Source of the DNA: VRUE01 sp963837695
Lineage (GTDB): Bacteria; Actinomycetota; Thermoleophilia; Solirubrobacterales; 70-9
Length of the DNA: 64,000 bases
NCBI GenBank assembly: GCA_963837695.1
Contig: CAWINZ010000005.1
Location: 496,001 to 560,000, forward strand
Direction of reading: 5' to 3'
In this document: piece by piece, positions 1-7,101 of the stretch
Layout: every line of letters begins with the position of its first letter
How positions within the stretch are numbered: position 1 is the first letter of the stretch
The notes under the pieces: generated by a model
Database searches by the model: none
The model's input: the letters and a program-made list of their open reading frames with translations, nothing else
Told to the model about the DNA's origin: nothing
Position numbers and translations under genes: made by a program

Positions 1-2
1 AG

Positions 3-1013
<1,011 letters not shown>

Positions 1014-1089
1014 GCCCGAAATCCCAGATTGCCGAGCCTCTAATCCCAACTTGTCAGGCCTTGATTCACGGATTGTCCCTGTTAAACAG

Positions 1090-1118
1090 TTGACCTGGAC
1101 ACATGGCGACACTAATCT
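1090..1118 (+). promoter_or_regulatory. Sigma-70-type promoter of the first mntA-hepT operon
   Basis: TTGACC at 1090-1095 and TAATCT at 1113-1118 are separated by exactly 17 bases. Transcription would start about 7 bases after the -10 box, at the A of the ATG at 1125, so the mRNA is probably leaderless. No ribosome binding site is visible, which fits. The second copy of the module lacks this promoter. Confidence 0.6.
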
Positions 1119-1127
1119 GGACACATG
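1095..1127 (+). promoter_or_regulatory. Probable operator: two direct CTGGACACATG repeats
   Basis: The 11-base sequence CTGGACACATG occurs at 1095-1105 and 1117-1127, 22 bases (two helical turns) apart. One copy lies between the -35 and -10 boxes and the other covers the end of the -10 box and the start codon. The antitoxin encoded just downstream begins with a helix-turn-helix, so autorepression through these repeats is the natural inference. Confidence 0.5.
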
Positions 1128-1688
1128 AGCCTGGCCCTCACGGAGATTGCCGCCGCGCTTGATTGCGACGAGCGAACGCTCCGGCGCTACGCCGGCCTGG
1201 GGCTTCTCCGAGCGAAACAGGGAAAGCGGCAAGAACTGCGGCTCCCTTACAGCGAGGAGGCCTACCTGCGCCGGCACTGGGGGCTTCTGCATGGCCTGCG
1301 AGGGACTCTGCGTACCCAGCCCAGCGTCCGCCTCGCCGTGCTCTTCGGTTCCGCCGCGACCGGCGAGGATCGTCCCGACTCGGATGTGGATCTGCTGATC
1401 GAGCACTCGACCGGGGACCTGGAAAAGATCGTCGAGCTGCGGCGGCGCCTCCGAGCCGACACCGGACAGCCAATTCACATCGTCTCCCTCGAAGACGCCA
1501 GGCAGTCCCCCATGCTGCTCGCGGACGTCCTGTATGAGGGGAGGGTGATCGTCGATCGGGACGGCACCTGGCAACGGCTGGGTGAAGAACGGGGGTGGAT
1601 GCTGCGCCAGGCGGCCATGGAGGAGGAGGCCAACCGTGCCGCCGCTCAACTTGCCGTTGCGGAAGCGCGTGCCAGGCTTGCCACCTGA
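1125..1688 (+). CDS. mntA: MntA-type nucleotidyltransferase antitoxin with N-terminal helix-turn-helix (copy 1)
   Basis: Antitoxin of a HEPN-MNT (type VII) pair. In the characterised family MntA transfers AMP from ATP to a tyrosine in the HepT active site and so switches the toxin off. Residues 1-30 form a MerR-like helix-turn-helix (ALDCDERTLRRYAGLGLL). The nucleotidyltransferase core has the diagnostic GSX10DXD motif: G75-S76, ten residues, then D87 and D89. It is 187 aa, longer than the minimal family members because of the DNA-binding part. Its stop overlaps the next start (TGATG at 1686-1690). The part from 1193 onward is repeated almost exactly at 3568. Confidence 0.85.
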   Translation: MSLALTEIAAALDCDERTLRRYAGLGLLRAKQGKRQELRLPYSEEAYLRRHWGLLHGLRGTLRTQPSVRLAVLFGSAATGEDRPDSDVDLLIEHSTGDLEKIVELRRRLRADTGQPIHIVSLEDARQSPMLLADVLYEGRVIVDRDGTWQRLGEERGWMLRQAAMEEEANRAAAQLAVAEARARLAT

Positions 1689-2178
1689 TGGAGCCCGGCG
1701 AATCCACCAAGGGCCAGAAACGACTCAACCACATTCTCGAGCGGATCCCCTTTGCTCGCGAGCAGCTGCTCGCCGCAATCGAGGATCTGGCTCCAGACTT
1801 CGACGTCGCCGCGATACAGGCGGCCGCGCAGTCCTCCGACCCGCGCGAGCGCAACAAGGTCGCCGTGATCGAGCGCGAGCTCGACATCTTGATCGCCTAC
1901 ATGGAGGAACTCGCATCGCGAGGGCTCGCGGAGGCTCAGCGCCTCGACCCGAGCGTGCGAAGCACGGGCTCCACCTGGGAGCGCCTGGCGGAGCTTCGCG
2001 TGATCTCGAAGCCAGTCGCCACCCGCCTTCAAAACGTCAAAGACATGCGCAACGAGCTCGCCCACGCTTATCCGCCTGTGTCGTGGCGGGCTCTGCACCA
2101 GGCCGTCGAGACTCTTCTCGGCGAGCTCGACCCCTACAAGGTCAAGCTCGCCGACTGGCTGGTGGAGCAGGGAGTCCT
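1193..2178. repeat. 986-bp direct repeat, copy 1 (mntA-hepT)
   Basis: Bases 1193-2178 recur in the same orientation at 3568-4553, offset 2375 bases. I saw one difference, C versus G near base 1829, which is silent in hepT. The repeat starts inside mntA, just after its helix-turn-helix, and ends a few bases before the hepT stop. Confidence 0.92.
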
Positions 2179-2185
2179 CTGGTAA
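1688..2185 (+). CDS. hepT: HepT-type HEPN ribonuclease toxin (copy 1)
   Basis: Toxin of the HEPN-MNT pair; HEPN toxins of this type cleave RNA. The protein is 165 aa and mostly helical. It carries the RX4HXY motif at R121, H126 and Y128 (MRNELAHAY), where the tyrosine is the residue modified by MntA in the studied example. ATG at 1688 overlaps the mntA stop, showing translational coupling; an upstream in-frame extension exists but lies entirely within mntA. The last residue differs from copy 2 (ending LW versus L) because the repeat stops just before the stop codon. Confidence 0.87.
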   Translation: MEPGESTKGQKRLNHILERIPFAREQLLAAIEDLAPDFDVAAIQAAAQSSDPRERNKVAVIERELDILIAYMEELASRGLAEAQRLDPSVRSTGSTWERLAELRVISKPVATRLQNVKDMRNELAHAYPPVSWRALHQAVETLLGELDPYKVKLADWLVEQGVLW

Positions 2186-2214
2186 TTGATCGAATGACGC
2201 CGGAGGGCTCCCTG

Positions 2215-2233
2215 GAGCCCAAGCACGCCCCCC
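2215..2233 (+). pseudogene. Fragment of an acyl-CoA dehydrogenase tail
   Basis: About 17-18 bases here are identical to 984-1000, which encode EPKHAP at the end of the acyl-CoA dehydrogenase. With the second fragment at 4566-4624 it suggests that the toxin-antitoxin island broke up or duplicated the 3' end of such a gene. It is too short to be certain. Confidence 0.4.
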
Positions 2234-2260
2234 GAGGCAGCGAATCCAGTTGTATGTGAA

Positions 2261-2281
2261 TTATCGGATATGATAAACAGA
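2261..2281 (+). promoter_or_regulatory. Promoter -10 box and palindromic operator of the AbiEii-like gene
   Basis: TATGAT at 2269-2274 lies 7 bases before the ATG at 2281, again predicting a leaderless transcript. The inverted repeat TTATC-N6-GATAA at 2261-2276 covers this box and is a likely binding site for the downstream Xre-like protein. A convincing -35 box was not found. Confidence 0.45.
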
Positions 2282-2970
2282 TGGCCAAATTGGATGAGAG
2301 GGATCCGCAATTCGTCGCTCTGCTGGAGTCGGCCGCTCATCTCCAACGGCTCGTCCCGGGCGCGGTGCTGGTCGGCGGCACGGCGGCGATTCTCTACGCG
2401 GATCACCGCGAATCGCGCGACCACGATCACGTCCTCGCCGATCTCGCCGATCGCTTCGAGATGGTGCTGGAAGCGGTCGAGCAAGACGACGGCTGGGCGA
2501 CCAACCGCGTAGCGCCCGGGAAGGTGATCCTCGGAAACCTCGACGGGATCGAAGCCGGGGTGCGGCAGATGCTCCGCAAGACTCCCTTGGAGGTCACCGC
2601 CGTCACTGTCCCGTCGGGAGGCGAGGTGACCGTACCGACGGTCGAGGAGACGCTGCGAATCAAGGCCTTCCTGATCGTGCGCCGCAACCAGACTCGCGAC
2701 TACCTCGACCTCGCCGCTCTCTCTGACCAAATCGGCGTCGACCGCGCGGCCGAGGTCCTAGCGGACATCGACGCCTACTACGCGGACCAGAACGGCGACG
2801 GCGACGGCGTCGCCTCTCAGCTCGTGCGCCAGCTCGCGGAGCCGCGCCCGACCGATCGATCGGTCATCGAGCAACTTACGTCCTACCGCCGGCTGCGCAA
2901 ACGCTGGAGTAACTGGAGCGCGGTGACCGACGTCCTCGGGGATGTCGCGGCGGGGATGGCCGAGCAATGA
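2281..2970 (+). CDS. AbiEii-like nucleotidyltransferase toxin
   Basis: Nucleotidyltransferase-fold protein of the AbiEii/AbiGii toxin superfamily; characterised members modify tRNA or other targets with nucleotides and act in abortive infection or type IV toxin-antitoxin systems. The 229-aa protein shows the family signature near its start: GG at 32-33 (VLVGGTAAIL), then HRESRDHDH, with D47 and D49 as the probable metal ligands. The stop overlaps the next gene (ATGA at 2967-2970). The usual AbiEi antitoxin is absent; the partner is an Xre-like protein. The pair sits between two copies of mntA-hepT. The target is unknown. Confidence 0.75.
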   Translation: MAKLDERDPQFVALLESAAHLQRLVPGAVLVGGTAAILYADHRESRDHDHVLADLADRFEMVLEAVEQDDGWATNRVAPGKVILGNLDGIEAGVRQMLRKTPLEVTAVTVPSGGEVTVPTVEETLRIKAFLIVRRNQTRDYLDLAALSDQIGVDRAAEVLADIDAYYADQNGDGDGVASQLVRQLAEPRPTDRSVIEQLTSYRRLRKRWSNWSAVTDVLGDVAAGMAEQ

Positions 2971-3464
2971 CGGCGCTGGCCTTCCGCAACGTCAGCGCAT
3001 CGCCGGACGACCCAGTCGCCCAGTGGCCGCAGGAGGCGATCCAGGCAGCGCTCGAGCGCGGCAGCCTCTCACATTGGCGGCGACTGGCGGCTGAGATCCA
3101 AGCTGAACCCTGGGGTCCGGTCGCCCGCCGGGTCGAGGAGGTGCTCACCTACAGCCGTCCCTATGGCGTGGCGACGGCGATGGAGCGAATCCTCGCCAGG
3201 GCCCGCGAAGCGGCGGAGGCAGGCGAGCGGCAAGCCGTCGCCGCTGAGATCGCCCAGCTGGTGGATCAATCCGGCCTCACCCGCTCCCAGTTCGCCTCCC
3301 GGATCGGTACCTCCGCCTCGCGCCTCTCAACCTACGTCAACGGCAAGGTGACCCCGTCCGCATCGCTGTTGCTGCGGATGGCGAAAATTGCTCGGAGCGA
3401 GCGGGCCGGACGGGATCTGGCGATGCCTCCGGGCGAGGGGCAAGAGCCCGACTCGGAGGCCTAA
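2967..3464 (+). CDS. Xre-type helix-turn-helix protein, probable antitoxin
   Basis: 165 aa. The C-terminal part (about residues 95-145) is a Cro/CI-type helix-turn-helix: LVDQSGLTRSQFASRIGTS, then ASRLSTYVNGKVTPSASLLLRM. The N-terminal 90 residues are helical and not assigned; they may bind the toxin. The 4-base overlap with the AbiEii-like gene implies coupled translation. Toxin-first order with a trailing Xre-type partner suggests a repressor-antitoxin acting on the palindrome at 2261-2276. This role is inferred from context. Confidence 0.7.
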   Translation: MTALAFRNVSASPDDPVAQWPQEAIQAALERGSLSHWRRLAAEIQAEPWGPVARRVEEVLTYSRPYGVATAMERILARAREAAEAGERQAVAAEIAQLVDQSGLTRSQFASRIGTSASRLSTYVNGKVTPSASLLLRMAKIARSERAGRDLAMPPGEGQEPDSEA

Positions 3465-3517
3465 CGTGCCGCTTCTTCGGCGGCCTTCTCGGGCTCGGCC
3501 AGGGGACTCGTGCCGTT

Positions 3518-4063
3518 TTGCTCGGGTTGCGCGCGGGTAGCAGCCACGCTGCCGCTGCCGCCCGACGCGGCCTGGGGCTTCTCCGAGCGAAACAGGGAAA
3601 GCGGCAAGAACTGCGGCTCCCTTACAGCGAGGAGGCCTACCTGCGCCGGCACTGGGGGCTTCTGCATGGCCTGCGAGGGACTCTGCGTACCCAGCCCAGC
3701 GTCCGCCTCGCCGTGCTCTTCGGTTCCGCCGCGACCGGCGAGGATCGTCCCGACTCGGATGTGGATCTGCTGATCGAGCACTCGACCGGGGACCTGGAAA
3801 AGATCGTCGAGCTGCGGCGGCGCCTCCGAGCCGACACCGGACAGCCAATTCACATCGTCTCCCTCGAAGACGCCAGGCAGTCCCCCATGCTGCTCGCGGA
3901 CGTCCTGTATGAGGGGAGGGTGATCGTCGATCGGGACGGCACCTGGCAACGGCTGGGTGAAGAACGGGGGTGGATGCTGCGCCAGGCGGCCATGGAGGAG
4001 GAGGCCAACCGTGCCGCCGCTCAACTTGCCGTTGCGGAAGCGCGTGCCAGGCTTGCCACCTGA
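3518..4063 (+). CDS. MntA-type antitoxin, copy 2, helix-turn-helix replaced
   Basis: From base 3568 on this matches copy 1, so the GSX10DXD catalytic motif is intact. The first 24 or so residues, including the helix-turn-helix, are replaced by an unrelated alanine/glycine-rich stretch. The only start with room upstream is TTG at 3518; no ribosome binding site or promoter like that of copy 1 is seen. Expression would depend on read-through from 2281-3464. It may still make a working nucleotidyltransferase, or it may be a decaying 5'-truncated copy. Upstream bases 3465-3567 read in reverse as the end of a protein (AEPEKAAEEAAR, stop) and may be a remnant. Confidence 0.6.
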   Translation: MLGLRAGSSHAAAAARRGLGLLRAKQGKRQELRLPYSEEAYLRRHWGLLHGLRGTLRTQPSVRLAVLFGSAATGEDRPDSDVDLLIEHSTGDLEKIVELRRRLRADTGQPIHIVSLEDARQSPMLLADVLYEGRVIVDRDGTWQRLGEERGWMLRQAAMEEEANRAAAQLAVAEARARLAT

Positions 4064-4553
4064 TGGAGCCCGGCGAATCCACCAAGGGCCAGAAACGACT
4101 CAACCACATTCTCGAGCGGATCCCCTTTGCTCGCGAGCAGCTGCTCGCCGCAATCGAGGATCTGGCTCCAGACTTCGACGTCGCCGCGATACAGGCGGCC
4201 GCGCAGTCGTCCGACCCGCGCGAGCGCAACAAGGTCGCCGTGATCGAGCGCGAGCTCGACATCTTGATCGCCTACATGGAGGAACTCGCATCGCGAGGGC
4301 TCGCGGAGGCTCAGCGCCTCGACCCGAGCGTGCGAAGCACGGGCTCCACCTGGGAGCGCCTGGCGGAGCTTCGCGTGATCTCGAAGCCAGTCGCCACCCG
4401 CCTTCAAAACGTCAAAGACATGCGCAACGAGCTCGCCCACGCTTATCCGCCTGTGTCGTGGCGGGCTCTGCACCAGGCCGTCGAGACTCTTCTCGGCGAG
4501 CTCGACCCCTACAAGGTCAAGCTCGCCGACTGGCTGGTGGAGCAGGGAGTCCT
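3568..4553. repeat. 986-bp direct repeat, copy 2 (mntA-hepT)
   Basis: Partner of 1193-2178, same orientation. Between the two copies lies 1.39 kb with the AbiEii-like/Xre-like pair. The near identity means a recent duplication or ongoing gene conversion, or an assembly duplication. Recombination between the copies would remove 2375 bp. Confidence 0.92.
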
Positions 4554-4557
4554 ATAG
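4063..4557 (+). CDS. hepT: HepT-type HEPN ribonuclease toxin (copy 2)
   Basis: 164 aa, the same as copy 1 apart from the last residue, because the repeat ends at 4553 and the frame now closes at TAG 4555-4557. The RX4HXY motif is intact, so the toxin should be active. ATG overlaps the stop of the truncated mntA copy (TGATG). If this copy is expressed, its neutralisation depends on the truncated MntA at 3518 or on MntA from copy 1. Confidence 0.8.
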   Translation: MEPGESTKGQKRLNHILERIPFAREQLLAAIEDLAPDFDVAAIQAAAQSSDPRERNKVAVIERELDILIAYMEELASRGLAEAQRLDPSVRSTGSTWERLAELRVISKPVATRLQNVKDMRNELAHAYPPVSWRALHQAVETLLGELDPYKVKLADWLVEQGVL

Positions 4558-4565
4558 GCAAAGGC

Positions 4566-4624
4566 GCCCGTTTCGACGGCCCCGACGAGGTCCACAAGAT
4601 GATCCTCGCCCGCCGCGAACTGAA
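4566..4624 (+). pseudogene. Acyl-CoA dehydrogenase C-terminal fragment
   Basis: Translates as RFDGPDEVHKMILARRELN, matching ADGPDEVHKMVLARRELN of the gene at 3-1013 with several base differences. It therefore comes from a paralogue or a diverged copy. It has no start and runs straight into the exported-protein gene on the other strand. It marks the right boundary of the toxin-antitoxin island. Confidence 0.7.
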
Positions 4625-4627
4625 CCC

Positions 4628-5338
4628 TCAGTCCTCGAGGCAGATGACGCGCACCGTCAGGTCCTCGGCGGCTGCCGAGTCGTTGTAGGCGCGCACGCGC
4701 CAGGTGTTGTCGCCCTCGCTGATCGAGGCGACAAGGTGCAGTTCCGGTGCGGCGGGCTCGACGTCGAAGCCGCCACCGCCGCCCAGCATCCGCTCGCCGC
4801 TTTCGCACGAGTTTTCGACGGACCCTGCGGTTTTGGCTTCGATCGCCTCGGTTTTCGTGCGGATCGCGATCGGGCCGAGCTTCGGCGCCCGCACCGCGAG
4901 GTTCCCCAGCGTGGAGTTGGTCACGGCGCCATCGGCGAGCTTGCCGGTGTCGACCGCGCCGGGGGCGATCTTTTCGCCGGTCACGGCGATGCCCCTGATC
5001 TTTTCCGTCGTCACGTTGGAGTTGCGCAGCTTGTCGGACGTGACCGCGGAGTTGGCGATCTTCGCCGTCGCCACGGCGTTGTTGCGCAGCCGGTCGGTCG
5101 GCACGGCGTTCTTCGCCAATTTGCCGGCCTTGACCGCTTCCAGGCCGATTTTGCCGACCCTGACCGCGTTGCGATCGATGAAGCCGGTCCCGACCGCGCG
5201 CGGCTGCAGCTGCCGCGGGCCGACGCTGTTGGCCGGCAGGCTGGTCGCCGCAAACGCGGCGCCGCCGCCGAGGACGAGGAATACGGCAATGGACGACATC
5301 ACGTTCGCGTACGTGAGCCGCCTGCGTATCTGCTTCAA
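4628..5338 (-). CDS. Exported repeat protein of a Thermoleophilia-type family
   Basis: 236 aa. A short basic start followed by LTYANVMSSIAVFLVLGGG and AFAA is a signal peptide of a kind common in Solirubrobacterales. Residues 35-165 are built of imperfect 10- to 15-residue repeats with the pattern NAV..xKI/KL (for example NAVATAKIANSAVTSDKL), suggesting an elongated or coiled surface structure. The C-terminal 60 residues hold two cysteines (SCESGE, VICLED) and could form a small disulfide-bonded domain. The start is TTG at 5338, preceded by AAGGGAG. Function is unknown; surface exposure is likely. Confidence 0.8.
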   Translation of the reverse strand: MKQIRRRLTYANVMSSIAVFLVLGGGAAFAATSLPANSVGPRQLQPRAVGTGFIDRNAVRVGKIGLEAVKAGKLAKNAVPTDRLRNNAVATAKIANSAVTSDKLRNSNVTTEKIRGIAVTGEKIAPGAVDTGKLADGAVTNSTLGNLAVRAPKLGPIAIRTKTEAIEAKTAGSVENSCESGERMLGGGGGFDVEPAAPELHLVASISEGDNTWRVRAYNDSAAAEDLTVRVICLED

Positions 5339-5831
5339 AAGTGCGCTCCCTTCGGTTGCGGGCCGGACGGCCCGATCTCGATTTCCGTTTGTTGATCTGT
5401 CCTTCCCGACACCTACCCGCGCTCCTGCCGGGTATTCCTGAGCGGATCGGCGCGCCCGTCAGGCGAGCTCGTCCGCCGCGCGATCGACCACGAGTTCCCC
5501 GGCAGCGGCCACGACGCCGAGCGCGAACGCGCCGGGCGTGAACAGCTCCGCGCGTGAACTGCTGGCTATGCCGCCGTCGCGATCAACTGCGGAATCGATG
5601 GCCGACGTCCCACACTCGTCACCGCATGACCCGCGCCAGATCTCATGGCGTGGCGAAGGCGATAAATGAGTCGCTGCGGAGTGGACGTTCTCTGACAATG
5701 CCTACGGCCAAAACGTCTATTGCCAGCAGATCCATTTGACACACCGTGTTTGCGTAGGCAGACTTGCCTGGTCCGAGGCTCGGGGAGCGAAGTGTTCTCG
5801 GCCTTGCATCTACTCGTCAGAAGGGAACTCC
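5339..5831. other. Intergenic region between two exported-protein genes
   Basis: No convincing intact gene in 493 bases. TTGACA at 5736-5741, 17 bases before CAGACT (5759-5764), is a plausible promoter for the plus-strand gene at 5832. On the minus strand 5459-5560 reads like the end of a small membrane protein (FTPGAFALGVVAAAGELVVD, closing with a TGA stop), possibly a gene remnant. Confidence 0.45.
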
Positions 5832-6545
5832 ATGAGATTCTTTAGCGGGCGCAAGCCATCACCCGCGCTTGTCGTCTCGATCCTGGCGCTTTGCGCCGCG
5901 ATTGTCGGTACGGCCATAGCTGCCCCCATAGCTGGGATCAGTCTGAGCAAGAAAGAGAAGAAGCAGACCAGGAAGATCGCGAACAAGACCGCCAACAAGC
6001 GGATCACCGCTCGCGCTCCGAATCTGTCGGTGAATCACGCGACCACGGCCGATGAGGCCACTCACGCGGTTTCGGCCGACAAGGCCAAAGAGGCCGACAA
6101 GGCCAAAGAGGCCGACAAGGCCACGAGCGCAGACAAGGCCACGAGCGCAGACAGCGCGACGGTCGCGGGCACGGTATTTAGCCAGAACTCCGGCAGCAAC
6201 ATCCTGTCGTTTAACGCGTCGGCGAATGCGCAGACGGTCGTCGCGAGTTTGAGTGTCCCCGCTGGCAACTACCTGATTTGGGGGAAGGTTCTCGGCAACA
6301 ACAACAGCGCTTCCTCGGTGCTTGCGAGCTGCCAGCTGGAAGCCGGCGGCACCATCATCGACAGCGGCTTCGACAGCTTCAGGATGGGTCCTGAAGCCGA
6401 TGGCGACCGGGCGTACGCCCCTCTCGGCGGCGTTGCCGCTCTCCCAGCCGGGGGGGCCCTCGTCATCAAATGCAAGACCTCATCAACCGAAGGCAACTGG
6501 CTCAACCGGGTGCTGACCGCCACGCAGGTGGCGAACCTGGGTTAG
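5832..6545 (+). CDS. Exported protein with tandem ADKA-type repeats
   Basis: 237 aa. ATG at 5832 is chosen because AAGGGA lies just upstream and because it directly starts a signal peptide (MRFFSGRKPSPALVVSILAL). A basic lysine-rich segment follows (KKEKKQTRKIANK). Residues 70-105 are a repeat tract: (ADKAKE) units, then ADKATS units. The C-terminal 120 residues, beginning at AGTVFSQNSGSN, look like a beta-rich domain, unassigned. The repeat tract is encoded by 18-base tandem repeats at 6075-6155, so its length may vary between strains. Probably a cell-surface protein of the same broad type as the gene at 4628; function unknown. Confidence 0.78.
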   Translation: MRFFSGRKPSPALVVSILALCAAIVGTAIAAPIAGISLSKKEKKQTRKIANKTANKRITARAPNLSVNHATTADEATHAVSADKAKEADKAKEADKATSADKATSADSATVAGTVFSQNSGSNILSFNASANAQTVVASLSVPAGNYLIWGKVLGNNNSASSVLASCQLEAGGTIIDSGFDSFRMGPEADGDRAYAPLGGVAALPAGGALVIKCKTSSTEGNWLNRVLTATQVANLG

Positions 6546-6558
6546 ATGCCGTCCAGGC

Positions 6559-6592
6559 GATGCGCCCCGGGCACGAATTTGCGGGGCGCATC
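6559..6592. terminator. Hairpin terminator between convergent genes
   Basis: Perfect 11-bp stem (GATGCGCCCCG at 6559-6569 with its complement at 6582-6592) and a 12-base loop, followed by GTCTTGTC. It sits between the convergent genes ending at 6545 and 6600 and can serve both. Confidence 0.7.
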
Positions 6593-6599
6593 GTCTTGT

Positions 6600-7088
6600 C
6601 TACTGTCCGTCGGTGCCAGATGACGAACCCGGCCCGCTCGGTACCGACTGCGCGCCTCCGTTACCAGCGCCAGCGTCCGTGGGCGATGAGGGGTCGCCTC
6701 TAGGGGGCGCGCTGTTCGGATCGGCCGCAGACCCGGCGTCGCTGCTTGGCTTCTGAATGGTCGACCCCGCGTTCGCCGACTTGCCGTCAGCATGCTCAGG
6801 TGCCGGCAATCGACTCGGCCGAACCCGGGTGCTTCCAGAGTGCGATTCATGGCGCTGCCCGCCGCTCTTGTGATTCGATTCGCTTTTCCTGACAGTGGGT
6901 GATGGCGTGGTCGGGGAAGCTCCCGGCGAACCTGAAGGTGCCGTTGGAAGCTCGAGACCTGTGCGCCGGGTCTCCCCCATGGTCGAATTGTCGCTCCCTT
7001 CCCCACATGCCGCTAAGCAGAAAAGCGAAGCGGCAATCGCAGACGACCCGCCAACCAGCCGTAGGGTCAACTTGATGCGCATCTTCAT
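6600..7088 (-). CDS. Small lipoprotein, low complexity
   Basis: 162 aa. Signal peptide with a lipobox ending LFCLAAC, so cleavage is expected before C28 and the protein should be anchored to the outer face of the membrane by lipid. The rest is low-complexity Ser/Pro/Gly/Asn-rich (SGSPGASPTTPSPT and similar), with no domain I recognise. It may be a surface linker or stalk. Codon use is less GC-extreme than in the metabolic genes. Function unknown. Confidence 0.7.
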   Translation of the reverse strand: MKMRIKLTLRLVGGSSAIAASLFCLAACGEGSDNSTMGETRRTGLELPTAPSGSPGASPTTPSPTVRKSESNHKSGGQRHESHSGSTRVRPSRLPAPEHADGKSANAGSTIQKPSSDAGSAADPNSAPPRGDPSSPTDAGAGNGGAQSVPSGPGSSSGTDGQ

Positions 7089-7101
7089 AGAGCCAAGTGT
7101 C

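Noticed and set aside
4628..5338. Repeat gene as a CRISPR-like array
   Set aside because: The repeats are protein-level, imperfect, and in a clear signal-peptide-bearing reading frame.
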